Shown here: piece after piece, positions 16,850 through 28,358 of the stretch
Layout: every line of letters starts with the position of its first letter
Position numbering within the stretch: position 1 is the stretch's first letter
Origin: Bacteroidota bacterium
GTDB lineage: Bacteria; Bacteroidota; Ignavibacteria; Ignavibacteriales; Ignavibacteriaceae
Reading direction: 5' to 3'
DNA length: 64,000 bases
NCBI GenBank assembly: GCA_021824145.1
Contig: JAKALM010000015.1
Coordinates: 1 to 64,000, forward strand
Program-made: the position numbers and the translations under genes
The notes under the pieces: model-generated
Databases searched by the model: none
The model's input: the letters and a program-made list of their open reading frames with translations, nothing else
What the model was told of the DNA's origin: nothing

Positions 16850-19800
16850 GTGAAAAAGATTATATACATATTCTTAACACATCCTGTAACTACCGTAATG
16901 CTTTTCCTTGCAGTAATTATTTTGGGAACAACGGCGTTTTTGAAATTACCAGTTGAGCTTACGCCGGAGGTAGAATATCCTCGGCTAACAGTAACTGCAA
17001 CATGGCAGGGAGTTTCGCCTGAAGCAGTTGAAGCTTATTTAACCTCACCAATGGAATCCGTTTTATCAACGATACAGGGAATAAAAAAGATTATATCATC
17101 TTCATCGCAAGGCTCATGTTCAATTGATATAGAGCTTCAGCCGGATGTAAATATGGATTTTACAAAAGTTGAGATAAATGAAAAATTAAGCTCATTAAAA
17201 GAAGAACTTCCGGAAGGAGTATCACCGCCAAGAATATCGCCTTATATACCAAAGGACTTTAGAGAACTGCAGGGATTTTTAACTTACACATTATCTGCAA
17301 ATGTATCTTCAAACGAAATTAGAAAATATGCAAATGATTTTTTGAAGACGCCTCTACTGTCGGTTCCTGGTGTCTCAAACATAAATGTAAATGGCGGAAA
17401 TGAAAGAGAAATAATTGTGACCATAGATTATGATAAAGCAAAATATTTTGGTATAACAAACCAGGAAATTCTGCAAGCATTATCCAATTCTGAAATTTAT
17501 AAATCTGCCGGAGAAGTAAATAAGAACAAAGGCCGGATTGTTATTAGTATATCGAACAAAATAAATTATGCAACGGAGATATTGGATCAGCCTGTAAAAG
17601 TATTAACGGACGGCAAAATTATTCGTCTTGGAGAAATCGGTAATATATCCGATGCTTTTGCAGAGAATACAAACTATTACCGCATAAACGGAAAAGAAGC
17701 GGTTTTTATCCAGATAGATAAAGAAGCCGGCAGCAATATTGTTGAAACAGCAAATAGAGTTTATGAAAAGATTAAAGAAATAAGCCTTAATTTCCCCCCA
17801 GATTTTCAGATTAAAAAAGAGATAGATAAAACAGAATACATAAGAAAGGATATTAATAAACTATACACCAATGCGGCTTATTCGCTTGTGATTATAATTC
17901 TTATCTTAGTATTGATATTTAGAAGAGTTGATTACTCGTTAATAATTATAACTTCGATAATCTTCTCACTCTTAAGCTCGTTAATACTATTTTATATATT
18001 TAATGTACCATTAAATATTCTAACGATAGCCTCTATCACTTTAGGTTTTGGAATGATGGTAGATAACTCAATAGTTGTTGTTGATTATCTTGATAAACAT
18101 TATGACGGAGGCGGTTTAAAGCGCTTTTCAGTATGTGTTAAGAGTATTTTCTTCCCTGTATTTGCTTCTACGTTAACAACCATTGCAGTTTTTATTCCTT
18201 TACTTTTTCTTACCGGCGAACTAAAATTATATTTTATTGAATTTGCTTTAGCAATTGTTTTTTCATTAAGCTGTTCATTGATTGTTGCATTTACAATCAT
18301 ACCGCTGTTGTTCGTCAAATATTCTTCAAGAGTGAATAGGAATCATGAGGACAAAGTAAGTGTTTTTGATAAGATCTATATTTTTGCCGCAAAGAAGATA
18401 TTTAAATTCAAAAAATTAGGCTTTGTATTTTTATTATTGCTAATAGGCTTGCCCATCTGGCTATTGCCGGGTTCGATTGAAACGCCCGTAATTTCAACGC
18501 CGTATAATTTTGTAATCAGCTCGGATTTTTACCAGAGTATAAAGAAGTATGTTAACCTGTATTTAGGCGGAACGATTAATTTATTTTTTAACGAAGTGCA
18601 AAAAGGAGAGCCGTTAAATTTTGGCGAAGAAACATATTTAATTGTAAGCTTAAGGCTGCCTAATGGAAATAAGCTTGACAGAATAAATGAGCTAACTAAA
18701 AATTTTGAGGATCAAATACTGTTGTATAAAGAAAGGTTTAAGAATGTAACCGGCAATGTAATAAATTCGGAAGCAGCATATATTAAAGTAGACTTTACTA
18801 AAGTTCAAAGTGAAAGTGCATTTCCTTATGTATTGAAAAATTTTTTGACTGCTTATGCGGTAAAGCTTGGGGGATTGGATGTTTCAGTTTATGGATTCGG
18901 ACCGGGATTTTACAGCGGCGGCTATCCAATATCTTCATTCTCCGTTACGGCAAAAGGATTTAATTATATACAGGTGAAAAAAATTGCGGAGGAATTTAAG
19001 AAGAGGATTCTGGAAAATCCAAGGATTGATAATGTTGATATTGATAAATCATCACCCTATTCTGCAAACGATGATAGATATGAGATAATAGCAACTGTAA
19101 ATAAGTATAATATTATTAAGCATAAAATCAGTACCGAGGAAATTTTTGACGACATAGCAAAGAATACGGAAGGCAACCTTCAATATAACGTTCTTAAGGT
19201 AAATAACGAGGAGGTAAATTATTCTGTGAAATTTTCCAATTACCGTCAGCTACAATTAGACGAGCTGGAAGATCTAATTGTTAAAGACGGAAGCGGCGGC
19301 TATGCAAAAATTGGAGATGTTGTAAATTTTAAAAAGGAAAAAGTTCTTGCAAGAATATTAAGAGAAAATAGGCAATACATAAGGTATATAACCTTTGATT
19401 ACAAAGGCCCATTTCAATACGGAAAAGAATTTATTAATGCGACAATTGACAGAATGCCTGTACCTGCGGGGTACGTCTTATCAAAAAACGATATGATGTT
19501 CCGGTTTGGGGAAGAAGATGAACTCCAGATATGGAAAATTTTATTGATGGCGTTTGTACTTATAGTTATGATAACGGCAAGCCTATTTGAATCATACAGA
19601 AAGCCGATGTTAATTATACTTGCGATACCATTCTCTTTTATCGGAACAATTTTTACTTTTTACTTGTTTGATTTAAACCTTGATAGAGGCGCTTATGCGG
19701 GGATACTGCTGTTGGTGGGATTATCAGTTAATAACTCAATTATATTAGTGGACTATATATCAAAAAATATAAAAACTTTTTCACTAGATGAACTATTAAA

Positions 19801-20011
19801 ATTAAGTGCAAACAGATTAAGGCCAATATTTACGACATCGTTAACTACAGTCTGTGCCTTGATTCCGCTTATGCTATCCGAAGAAAGCAGTTTTTGGAAA
19901 AGCCTAAGCTACAGCATTGCAGGAGGAATAATGGTCTCCGCAATTTTGACAATGATATATATTCCTTTATTTTATTATTTGGTTAATAAGAAAAAATTTA
20001 AAACATTTTAA
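16850..20011 (+). CDS. RND (HAE1/AcrB-like) efflux permease 2
   Basis: A 1053-residue RND transporter starting at GTG. It has the usual entry (HPVTTVMLFLAVIILG), PELTPEVEYP-type porter start, helix-4 motif GFGMMVDNSIVVVDYL and helix-10 motif LLVGLSVNNSIILVDYI. It differs clearly from permease 1, so this is a two-pump system rather than a recent duplication; paired RND subunits that share one adaptor (MdtB/MdtC style) are known. The downstream slot where a TolC gene often sits holds only a short remnant (20025). Confidence 0.9.
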   Translation: MKKIIYIFLTHPVTTVMLFLAVIILGTTAFLKLPVELTPEVEYPRLTVTATWQGVSPEAVEAYLTSPMESVLSTIQGIKKIISSSSQGSCSIDIELQPDVNMDFTKVEINEKLSSLKEELPEGVSPPRISPYIPKDFRELQGFLTYTLSANVSSNEIRKYANDFLKTPLLSVPGVSNINVNGGNEREIIVTIDYDKAKYFGITNQEILQALSNSEIYKSAGEVNKNKGRIVISISNKINYATEILDQPVKVLTDGKIIRLGEIGNISDAFAENTNYYRINGKEAVFIQIDKEAGSNIVETANRVYEKIKEISLNFPPDFQIKKEIDKTEYIRKDINKLYTNAAYSLVIIILILVLIFRRVDYSLIIITSIIFSLLSSLILFYIFNVPLNILTIASITLGFGMMVDNSIVVVDYLDKHYDGGGLKRFSVCVKSIFFPVFASTLTTIAVFIPLLFLTGELKLYFIEFALAIVFSLSCSLIVAFTIIPLLFVKYSSRVNRNHEDKVSVFDKIYIFAAKKIFKFKKLGFVFLLLLIGLPIWLLPGSIETPVISTPYNFVISSDFYQSIKKYVNLYLGGTINLFFNEVQKGEPLNFGEETYLIVSLRLPNGNKLDRINELTKNFEDQILLYKERFKNVTGNVINSEAAYIKVDFTKVQSESAFPYVLKNFLTAYAVKLGGLDVSVYGFGPGFYSGGYPISSFSVTAKGFNYIQVKKIAEEFKKRILENPRIDNVDIDKSSPYSANDDRYEIIATVNKYNIIKHKISTEEIFDDIAKNTEGNLQYNVLKVNNEEVNYSVKFSNYRQLQLDELEDLIVKDGSGGYAKIGDVVNFKKEKVLARILRENRQYIRYITFDYKGPFQYGKEFINATIDRMPVPAGYVLSKNDMMFRFGEEDELQIWKILLMAFVLIVMITASLFESYRKPMLIILAIPFSFIGTIFTFYLFDLNLDRGAYAGILLLVGLSVNNSIILVDYISKNIKTFSLDELLKLSANRLRPIFTTSLTTVCALIPLMLSEESSFWKSLSYSIAGGIMVSAILTMIYIPLFYYLVNKKKFKTF

Positions 20012-20024
20012 AGTGGAAAAGCTT

Positions 20025-20126
20025 ATGAAACAAATTATTCTACTCCTAATCATATTTTCCTTTGGCGAATTAATACTACAGACGAATTGGAAAATTTTTT
20101 CAGTGTCAATAAACAATCGGCTATGA
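20025..20126 (+). pseudogene. Signal-peptide-like remnant after the RND operon
   Basis: A 33-codon frame begins 14 bases after the permease stop with GTGGAAAAG upstream. It reads MKQIILLLIIFSFGELILQT, a good signal-peptide start, then stops. It may be the 5' relic of a lost gene such as an outer-membrane channel. The rest of 20127-20282 shows no gene. Confidence 0.3.
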
Positions 20127-20282
20127 ACAATATTTTTCTGGCGTTTAGAATATTGACTTGAATGGAGGAATCTGTAGAAAAGATGTAGTAAAATGGGCTT
20201 TATGTTAAAGAAATTGAATAGCTGAAGAAACTTTATTCTAATTTTATTATTTTTTATCACTATAATAGTTGGGAGTTAGATC

Positions 20283-20831
20283 ATGCCACGTCATCAAGTA
20301 AAATATATAGTAATCAGCTTTATTTTTTTATTTATTTTTAATTCTTGCAAGGATAATTCCACAGAGCCGTTTTGGGGAACTGATCAATACAATTTATTGG
20401 AAGAAGTTTTGAGAGATCAATTTAATAATAATGGAATGATAAGAAATGAATGGGGAAAAATTGATACAACGATAAAAATATTTTATATCGGTTTTTATAC
20501 AGCAATAGATTCAAATTTAATTGGCCAAGGGCCGAAGGCAGACCCAACACAGGAATTTCTTAAAAGATTTGAAAATTATTCAAGACCAGTAAAGAAAATA
20601 TCTGATTGCAACACTCTTTATTTTCCGAGAGACGGAGTGCATGATAAAACGACAGGAGAACTTGGTATTATATTTTATACCGGGCCAATTAGGTGGTTGT
20701 CTCCGACCGCAGCAGAATTGGAAGCCGGCTGGGAATATGCACCTTCAGCGGCGGCATGTTATACATATAGAGTTTATAAATATGGTAACTACTGGCGAAT
20801 TTATTATAAAACTTTGCGCTGGGTTTCATGA
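20283..20831 (+). CDS. Hypothetical lipoprotein
   Basis: A 182-residue protein with a basic start, hydrophobic core and lipobox IFNSC (Cys near residue 22) followed by KDNSTEP, typical of Bacteroidota lipoproteins. The mature part is compact and aromatic-rich (WRIYYKTLRW at the end). No family is recognised. It lies downstream of the RND genes with its own upstream gap. Confidence 0.55.
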   Translation: MPRHQVKYIVISFIFLFIFNSCKDNSTEPFWGTDQYNLLEEVLRDQFNNNGMIRNEWGKIDTTIKIFYIGFYTAIDSNLIGQGPKADPTQEFLKRFENYSRPVKKISDCNTLYFPRDGVHDKTTGELGIIFYTGPIRWLSPTAAELEAGWEYAPSAAACYTYRVYKYGNYWRIYYKTLRWVS

Positions 20832-20886
20832 TAAATATGAAAAACTATTTTAGAGTTTTATCTAAACTTTAAATAGAGGCTATATC

Positions 20887-21306
20887 ATGAGAATTAAAAT
20901 TGGTGTATTTAGTTTCTTAGTTCTAATGAATTATTGTTATTCCTTTCCTACTCAAAAACATAATAAAGAAATAAATGCTTATCTAACTATAAACTTTCAA
21001 AATCCGGTATTGTTCAGGGAAATTTCCAGCCAGGATACACTCAAGCTTCGAATTGAAAAAATTTTTCTGAGTGAAGGAATTCGTATTATTCCCGAAGAAA
21101 AGATTGATGCTGTTGAAGAACACAAATTATACTTTAATATAATTATTAGCGACAGTTTAAAAATTTCTGCAAATGGTTCATATGTTGATTTAGCAGTTTC
21201 CGAGATGAAATATCCTGATAAAACTTATTCTTACAAAAATGAATATGATATATTAAAGAGTGTAAAAAAGTACATAAAAGATTTTCTGCATCACAAGCAT
21301 AAATAA
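20887..21306 (+). CDS. Hypothetical secreted protein
   Basis: A 139-residue protein with a signal-peptide-like start (IGVFSFLVLMNYCYSFP) and a mixed alpha/beta mature part ending in basic residues (KDFLHHKHK). No family is recognised. ATG follows AGAGGC. The 260 bases after it, before the gap gene, hold no gene; a TGGAAT-type degenerate palindrome lies near 21450-21500. Confidence 0.5.
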   Translation: MRIKIGVFSFLVLMNYCYSFPTQKHNKEINAYLTINFQNPVLFREISSQDTLKLRIEKIFLSEGIRIIPEEKIDAVEEHKLYFNIIISDSLKISANGSYVDLAVSEMKYPDKTYSYKNEYDILKSVKKYIKDFLHHKHK

Positions 21307-21518
21307 TTATTCAATTGTCCGTGTAAAAACCCACAAATAGAACATCCGAAATCATTCCTTTCGTTGAATTTAGAACGTCATTTGACTAATTTTGCATGGG
21401 TATATTTTATAAAGTAACCATGTTACGCGACTCTTGGAAATATGGAGTAATGGAATATTGTCAGCAAACAGCATTACAATTCCATTTTTACATAGGCTAA
21501 TGTTTGCGATAGTGGTAG

Positions 21519-22625
<1,107 letters not shown>

Positions 22626-22644
22626 AACAAATTGATAATTTAAT

Positions 22645-22675
22645 AAAGACGAAGCAAATGCTTCGTCTTTGTTTT
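22645..22675 (+). terminator. Rho-independent terminator after gap
   Basis: AAAGACGAAGCA (22645-22656) pairs with TGCTTCGTCTTT (22659-22670), followed by GTTTT. Confidence 0.85.
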
Positions 22676-22702
22676 AAATAGCAGTTTTAACCTCACCCCT
22701 AA

Positions 22703-22727
22703 CCCCTCTCCTTAGTAAGGAGAGGGG
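22703..22727. repeat. CCCCTCTCC palindrome
   Basis: CCCCTCTCCTTA and TAAGGAGAGGGG form a 12-bp inverted repeat within the commonly seen intergenic phrase CCTCACCCCTAACCCC. It lies just before the pgk start and resembles dispersed REP-like repeats rather than a gene-specific site. Confidence 0.6.
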
Positions 22728-22754
22728 AAATGGAATAGAAAAGGATGGAAGATT

Positions 22755-23951
22755 ATGAGTAAGCTTTCAATAGATAAATTAAATTTAAAAGATAAACGAG
22801 TTCTCGTCCGGGTTGATTTTAATGTACCGCTTGACGAGAATCTGAACATTACAGATGATATTAGAATTACTTCATCATTGCCGACAATAAAGAAAATTAT
22901 TTCCGACGGCGGCAAAGCAATATTGATGAGTCACCTCGGGAGGCCGAAAGGAAAAGTAAATCCTAAATACAGTTTGAAACCTGCTGCAAAGAGATTAGGA
23001 GAACTTTTAGGTAAAGAAGTTAAACTTGCGCCGGATTGTGTTGGTGATGATGTTAAAAAATTAGTTGATTCAATGAAAAGCGGCGATGTTGTTCTTCTTG
23101 AAAATTTAAGATTTCATGAAGAAGAGGAAAAGAACGATCCGGAATTTTCAAAGAAACTTGCCGAGCTTGGTGATATTTATGTGAACGATGCATTCGGAAG
23201 CGCACACCGCGCTCATGCTTCAACCGAAGGTGTTACAAAATATATTAAGCAATGTGCAGCGGGCTATTTGATGCAGAAAGAATTGGAATATTTAGGTAGC
23301 GCAATTACAAATCCAGCCAGACCTTACTGCGCGATTCTTGGCGGTGCTAAAATATCCGGTAAGATTGATGTGATAATGAATTTATTAGATAAAGTTGACA
23401 CAATGATAATCGGCGGCGGAATGGCTTATACATTTTACAAAGCCCAGGGAAAAGAAATCGGGAAATCTTTACTTGAAGAAGAAAAAATCGGATTGGCAAA
23501 AGAAGTTTTGGATAAAGTAAGCAAGTCTAAAGTTAAATTTGTAATGCCGGTTGATGTTGTTGTTGCAGATGAATTTAAAAATGATTCTCCTTCAAAAGTT
23601 GTCAGTGTAAATAATATTCCAGCTGATAAAATGGGACTAGACATCGGTCCCGAAACAATTAAATTGTTTTCCGATGAAATAGCAAAAGCCAAAACAATAG
23701 TTTGGAATGGGCCGATGGGAGTTTTTGAAATGGATAATTTTGCTAAAGGAACTAACGCGATTGCGAACAAACTTGTTGAAGTTACGTCAAAAGGAGCGAT
23801 AACTATAATCGGCGGTGGCGATTCAGCGGCAGCAATCAGCAAAGCAGGATTAGATGATAAAGTAAGTCATGTATCAACCGGCGGCGGTGCTTCGTTAGAA
23901 TTTTTAGAAGGAAAAATTCTACCTGGTGTTGCAGCATTAAGTGAAGCATAG
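22755..23951 (+). CDS. pgk: Phosphoglycerate kinase
   Basis: Cytosolic enzyme transferring phosphate from 1,3-bisphosphoglycerate to ADP. Its 398 residues are the usual length. Signature [13 protein letters not shown] is near residue 15, substrate loop SHLGRPKG near 58, the nucleotide-binding [10 protein letters not shown] near 197, and the C-terminal GGGDSAAAI and [13 protein letters not shown] motifs are all present. It follows gap but is separated by a terminator and a palindrome, so it probably has its own promoter. Confidence 0.97.
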   Translation: MSKLSIDKLNLKDKRVLVRVDFNVPLDENLNITDDIRITSSLPTIKKIISDGGKAILMSHLGRPKGKVNPKYSLKPAAKRLGELLGKEVKLAPDCVGDDVKKLVDSMKSGDVVLLENLRFHEEEEKNDPEFSKKLAELGDIYVNDAFGSAHRAHASTEGVTKYIKQCAAGYLMQKELEYLGSAITNPARPYCAILGGAKISGKIDVIMNLLDKVDTMIIGGGMAYTFYKAQGKEIGKSLLEEEKIGLAKEVLDKVSKSKVKFVMPVDVVVADEFKNDSPSKVVSVNNIPADKMGLDIGPETIKLFSDEIAKAKTIVWNGPMGVFEMDNFAKGTNAIANKLVEVTSKGAITIIGGGDSAAAISKAGLDDKVSHVSTGGGASLEFLEGKILPGVAALSEA

Positions 23952-24009
23952 CATATTTTTTCAGCGTATTATTAGTTAAGTTTTTAGAATAGAGAAAATA
24001 ATTAATAAA

Positions 24010-24297
24010 GAGGCTGTTAAAAGATACGATCTGTCATGCTGGATTATTCTTTCAACAATTGTTTTATAAAATAAACCGGTAGTGTGATAACTCCTTATAA
24101 ACCGTTGAAACGGTTAAAGAAATTTGGTTTTTATTACAAGCACCCACGAATGAATTCATGGGTTAATAAAATAGACAAGATATCATGAACATTTTAACGG
24201 TTTTCAATTTAATTCACACAACGGGTAAATTAAATTATATAGTGATTGTTAGTTAAAATGCAGATTACCAGGAATGACAATTATAGGACAGCTTCTT
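24010..24297. repeat. MITE-like repeat with AGGCTGT ends
   Basis: The left end GAGGCTGTTAAAAGATA, then TGTCATGCTGG, mirrors the right end (reverse complement AGAAGCTGTCCTATAA, then TGTCATTCCTGG). The interior contains AACCGTTGAAACGGTT and CACCCACGAATGAATTCATGGG, both palindromic. The ends resemble those of 15061-15509. No gene is visible in 23952-24329. Confidence 0.5.
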
Positions 24298-24329
24298 TAT
24301 ATTCGTACTTAAAAAAAAGGATTTAAATT

Positions 24330-25232
24330 GTGAGTGATTATTATCGACCTTCGGGATTTGGCGGCTTCAGCTACTTTCCACCGGTTATTAAAAATTTATT
24401 TATTATTAATGGGGTTGTTTTTGTATTCCAAATGATTGGACAACAAATTGGAATCGGTGATGGTATTACATTAAGTGATGTACTTACCAGGTATTTTGCA
24501 CTTATTCCAATCGGCTACGGATTTTATCCATGGCAACTAATTACTTACCAGTTTATGCACGGCGGTTTTATGCACATTGCATTGAACATGTTTGCGCTCT
24601 GGATGTTTGGGATGGAAATTGAAAATATTTGGGGTTCTAAAAAATTCTTAATATTTTATTTGACGTGCGGAGTTGCAGCCGGAATAGCTCAGCTTATATT
24701 TCCGCCATTATTGAATGAAGCATTAGCACCAACCATAGGCGCTTCCGGCGCTATAATGGGTGTGCTTATAGCATTTGGAATGTTATTCCCGAACAGATAT
24801 ATATTCCTGTACTTCTTTATTCCGCTTAAAGCAAAATATTTTGTAGCAATTTATATTCTGATAGAATTCTTTTCAATACCAAGCGGCGGAGATGTTGCTC
24901 ATCTGGCTCATTTAGGCGGCGCACTTGCAGGATTTATTTATATCTTGTATGATAAAAAACGCGGAACAATGTATGGAAACTATTTCCAGGGATCAACGAC
25001 AAAGAAATCAAATATTTTTGATTCGCTAAAAAATGCCTCGAACTTTATAAGAAACAGAAAATATGATGCTGAAGATGCTAATTATTATGAAATAAATGGT
25101 GATAAAAAAGAAGAAGAAGTTAGCCAGGCAGATATAGATAAAATTTTAGATAAGATTAGTCAATCCGGTTATCAGAATCTTACAGACAGAGAGAAAAAAA
25201 TTTTATTTGAAGCCAGCAAGAAGATGAAGTAA
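24330..25232 (+). CDS. Rhomboid-family intramembrane serine protease
   Basis: A 300-residue membrane protein starting at GTG with AAAGGA upstream. The rhomboid core has six helices: the HGGFMHIALNMFALWMFG segment supplies the oxyanion-side His/Asn, GASGAIMGV holds the catalytic Ser, and HLAHLGGALAGF holds the catalytic His. A soluble C-terminal tail of about 85 residues follows, rich in Lys and Glu. Rhomboids cleave transmembrane substrates within the bilayer; the substrate here is unknown. It is likely monocistronic or expressed with the lipoprotein downstream. Confidence 0.93.
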   Translation: MSDYYRPSGFGGFSYFPPVIKNLFIINGVVFVFQMIGQQIGIGDGITLSDVLTRYFALIPIGYGFYPWQLITYQFMHGGFMHIALNMFALWMFGMEIENIWGSKKFLIFYLTCGVAAGIAQLIFPPLLNEALAPTIGASGAIMGVLIAFGMLFPNRYIFLYFFIPLKAKYFVAIYILIEFFSIPSGGDVAHLAHLGGALAGFIYILYDKKRGTMYGNYFQGSTTKKSNIFDSLKNASNFIRNRKYDAEDANYYEINGDKKEEEVSQADIDKILDKISQSGYQNLTDREKKILFEASKKMK

Positions 25233-25239
25233 AGAAGTT

Positions 25240-25352
25240 TAAGTTCAAGATTAAGATCAAAGTCTAGATTAAGATTAGGATTAGGATTAAGATTAAGAAT
25301 TAGGGCAAGATTAAGATTAAGAATTAAGGCAAGATTAAGATTAAGAATTTAA
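25240..25352 (+). repeat. GATTAA hexamer-type simple repeat
   Basis: Mostly AAGATTAAGATTAAGAATTA-type units, with an AGGATT variant, between the rhomboid and lipoprotein genes. A similar GTTCAAG repeat lies at 16775. Likely slippage-prone. Confidence 0.7.
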
Positions 25353-25380
25353 TTGGAAATTTTTTAGTTATCAAAACTTA

Positions 25381-25740
25381 TTGAAGATACAAAGCAAAAT
25401 ATTAAAACCCATTTTTATTATTCAACTTTTCGTTATTACATTCCTCTCAGGGTGCTCAAAAAATAATATAGACGAAGGCAAATTCATAAAAATTTATACA
25501 GACATTGTTGTTGCTCAAGATACAATAAAAGCTCCGTCATATAATTTTGACTCATTAAAAACAGTTGTCTTTAACCGATATGGAATAACAAGCAAAGATT
25601 ATAATTCAACAATCGACTTTTATAACAAAGATCCCCAGCGATGGGAAAAGTTTTTTGACAAAGTTACGGCATATGTTGAAAAACTGCGGAGCCAAAGCTC
25701 TTCAATTAAAAAGGGAAGTGAGCTTAAAAAAAATAATTAA
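25381..25740 (+). CDS. DUF4296-type lipoprotein
   Basis: A 119-residue lipoprotein starting at TTG, with lipobox FLSGC (Cys near residue 25). The mature helical domain (EGKFIKIYTDIVVAQD, then VFNRYGITSKDYNSTIDFYNKDPQRWEKFFDKV) matches the DUF4296 pattern found across Bacteroidota. Function is unknown. It ends 15 bases from the convergent recQ gene. Confidence 0.75.
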   Translation: MKIQSKILKPIFIIQLFVITFLSGCSKNNIDEGKFIKIYTDIVVAQDTIKAPSYNFDSLKTVVFNRYGITSKDYNSTIDFYNKDPQRWEKFFDKVTAYVEKLRSQSSSIKKGSELKKNN

Positions 25741-25754
25741 AAATATTATTGTTT

Positions 25755-28358
25755 TTATTTGAGTGCATTAAATTTTGCGACAGCAATTCTAATTAGCGGA
25801 TAAGCAACCTCATCAGGCAATCGAGACTTTAAATCTTTCAAATCTTTATAACCAGCTTTAATTTCTTTCGTTATCAGATTAAATAATTCCGGGTCAAATA
25901 AATGATTTATATTTACGGTTGGCTCGAAATCCAGAATAGTTTCAATCTGCATAGATATTACAGCCTCAGAAAGCTGGCGAAGAGAAGAAATATCTTTTAA
26001 AGAATATTTTTTTAAAAGAAGATTTAACGTCTCTCTAATATTTTGAGGTATGGTTTTTCCGGCAATTTTTTCTTTAGGCTTATTATTTTTTCCCTTTAAA
26101 AATTCTTGAATAATTTCAAGAAAATCGTCTCCTATTTTATTGAACATTCTATGATTGAAGCCATTTATAGAAAAAAAATCATTTTTCATTTGCGGTTTCT
26201 TTTCAGCAATTTGGCGGAGAATTTCATCCGGACAAATAAGATAACTTGTTTGCATAAATTTTTGGGCGGCTTTTGTTCGAGCTTCTTTTAAAAGGTTGAA
26301 TAATTCCAAATTATCTTCATAGCTGATTGGTTCAGTTTTTTTTTCAATTATTAATCCGTTTTGGTGCAAATATTCAATGCCCGAATCAGTTAGATATAAA
26401 GTTTTATTATCATTTCTTCCCACAAGTCCGTTTAGCAAAATATCATGAAGTGAAGATTTAATAATTTCTTTTTCATAATTGACACAGCACCCATAAGTTT
26501 CGAATGATTTATATTTTTCAGTTTTGCTTGAACCGCGAATCACTGTTATTAAAGAATTTTCGGTAAGAAGAAATTTATTTTCGTTAAGAGTACGAAGAAT
26601 AATTTCTTTTATATAGTCATTAGTTGCTTCGGGAAGATTCTCTTCAATTTTACATCGGTCGCATTTGCCGCAAGAATAATTTTCGACATCTTCTCCAAAA
26701 TATTTTAGAATGAACTTGAATCTGCATTCATTTGAATAAACATAATCTTCCATAATTTCTATTTTTTTTCTTAGCCGCAGATAATTTTCATTTATTCTTT
26801 TATAATCGAGATTCAATCTATTGGAATTGATACGAGGGGAAGTTAAAACAATACTGTCTTTAGATCGCGGTTTAACATATTTAATAATACCAAGGTTATC
26901 CAGGGCAGACAAAGTCTCATCGATATCCGTTTCAGTAAAGCCAGTCAATTCGGAAATTTGTTTTGAAGATACATTTACATGGTCAATAAAAATTTTGCTT
27001 CCGTATTCACGCAGCAAATGCAAAACAATTTCTTTAATAAGGTTGTTAGAATTCTTTTTAATAAAATTCTTCAGCTTGGTTTTTTCAAAAAGAATTTGAA
27101 TTGAAGCCTTGTTCTCAAATTCAGAAGTTTGCTTTAAATAACCGCCATGTTCAAGAATTTTTAAAGCAGAGAAAATAAGTCCTTTGCTGATTTCTTTTTT
27201 TGCATAAGCAGAAATGAAGCTAAGATTAAGAGGAATTTCTTTATCAGAAATATTTCCTTCCGCAATTTTTCCGTAATCGCAAATCGCATCATATACTTTT
27301 TGAATTAATTCCTTATCAGGATGCGAATTAGACAAAAAGAAATTTTGAATGTTAATATCATATTCATCATGAAGAAGGTAAATAAAAGAATCTTTTCCGT
27401 CTCTGCCGGCTCTTCCGATTTCTTGATAATAATTTTCAATAGAACCGGGAGTGTTATAATGAATAACTAATCTTATATCTTTTTTGTCGATTCCCATTCC
27501 GAAGGCATTTGTAGCCGCTATAATTGGGATGTTTCCCGAAATAAAATCATCTTGAATCTTTTTTCTTTCTTCGGCTGCAAGTCCGGCGTGGTAGTAAGCG
27601 CAGTTTAATCTGTGAAGATTTAAAAACTCAGAAATTTCCTCTGCGCGTTTTCTTGAAGCCGTATAAATTATAGCAGGAGTTTTATGTCTGGATATAAGCT
27701 CTAGGCATTTTTCATTTTTACGTTTAGTAACAACTACATTGAGCTCTAAATTTTCTCTTTCAAAACCTCTGACAAAAACATTAGGATTTTTAAAACCAAG
27801 CTGTTCTACAATATCGACAACCACTTCGGGAGTGGCTGTAGCAGTAAATCCGGAAACTTTTTTTATTGAAACATAATCAATAAACTCTTTAATCTTTCTA
27901 TAGCTTGGACGAAAACTATGGCCCCATTCACTTATACAATGAGCTTCATCTACGAATAAATAATGAGGATTTAAATTTTTAATTTTATCTGCGAAGAGAA
28001 TGTTATCTAATCTTTCCGGCGCAACAAAAAGTAATTTAATTTCTCCAAAAGAAATTCTCTGTAAGACTTCCTCAGCTTCATAAAACTTCATCTGGCTGTT
28101 AATGAAAGCTGCAACAGTACCATTTTTGTTTAACGAATCCACTTGATCTTTCATTAAAGCAATTAAAGGCGAGACTACAATAGAAAAATTATTTGCAATA
28201 AGCGCAGGAACTTGATAACAAATAGATTTGCCCGCACCAGTCGGCAATACAGCCAGGACATTATCACCGCTGATAATTGCTTCAATTATTTCCAACTGGT
28301 TTTGTCTAAATGAATCGTATCCGAAATATTTTTTTAGTGCTTCTTTTGGAGTTAGCAA
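25755..28358 (-). CDS. recQ: ATP-dependent DNA helicase RecQ
   Basis: An 867-residue superfamily 2 helicase acting on recombination and repair intermediates. Walker A LPTGAGKS is at residues 38-45, the DEAH box in FVDEAHCISEWGHSFRPSY, and helicase motif VI as QEIGRAGRDG. The RecQ-C-terminal zinc site is seen as C-R-F and then CGKCDRCK near residue 560. A winged-helix region, an HRDC-like stretch (near 690-760) and an extra helical C-terminus follow, making it longer than E. coli RecQ (about 610). Start is TTG. It converges on the DUF4296 gene. Confidence 0.95.
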   Translation of the reverse strand: MLTPKEALKKYFGYDSFRQNQLEIIEAIISGDNVLAVLPTGAGKSICYQVPALIANNFSIVVSPLIALMKDQVDSLNKNGTVAAFINSQMKFYEAEEVLQRISFGEIKLLFVAPERLDNILFADKIKNLNPHYLFVDEAHCISEWGHSFRPSYRKIKEFIDYVSIKKVSGFTATATPEVVVDIVEQLGFKNPNVFVRGFERENLELNVVVTKRKNEKCLELISRHKTPAIIYTASRKRAEEISEFLNLHRLNCAYYHAGLAAEERKKIQDDFISGNIPIIAATNAFGMGIDKKDIRLVIHYNTPGSIENYYQEIGRAGRDGKDSFIYLLHDEYDINIQNFFLSNSHPDKELIQKVYDAICDYGKIAEGNISDKEIPLNLSFISAYAKKEISKGLIFSALKILEHGGYLKQTSEFENKASIQILFEKTKLKNFIKKNSNNLIKEIVLHLLREYGSKIFIDHVNVSSKQISELTGFTETDIDETLSALDNLGIIKYVKPRSKDSIVLTSPRINSNRLNLDYKRINENYLRLRKKIEIMEDYVYSNECRFKFILKYFGEDVENYSCGKCDRCKIEENLPEATNDYIKEIILRTLNENKFLLTENSLITVIRGSSKTEKYKSFETYGCCVNYEKEIIKSSLHDILLNGLVGRNDNKTLYLTDSGIEYLHQNGLIIEKKTEPISYEDNLELFNLLKEARTKAAQKFMQTSYLICPDEILRQIAEKKPQMKNDFFSINGFNHRMFNKIGDDFLEIIQEFLKGKNNKPKEKIAGKTIPQNIRETLNLLLKKYSLKDISSLRQLSEAVISMQIETILDFEPTVNINHLFDPELFNLITKEIKAGYKDLKDLKSRLPDEVAYPLIRIAVAKFNALK

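Noticed and set aside
20641-20853. Second frame inside the lipoprotein gene at 20283
   Set aside because: It lies within the better-supported lipoprotein frame, with no start signal.
21440-21500. TGGAATATTG...CAATTCCA segment, with a similar one near 52650-52710, considered as a regulatory RNA
   Set aside because: The pairing is weak and similarity loose; it looks like dispersed TGGAAT-type repeat DNA.
24100-24200. AACCGTTGAAACGGTT and GAATGAATTC palindromes considered as a CRISPR repeat or operator
   Set aside because: They are single copies inside a MITE-like region with no regular spacers.
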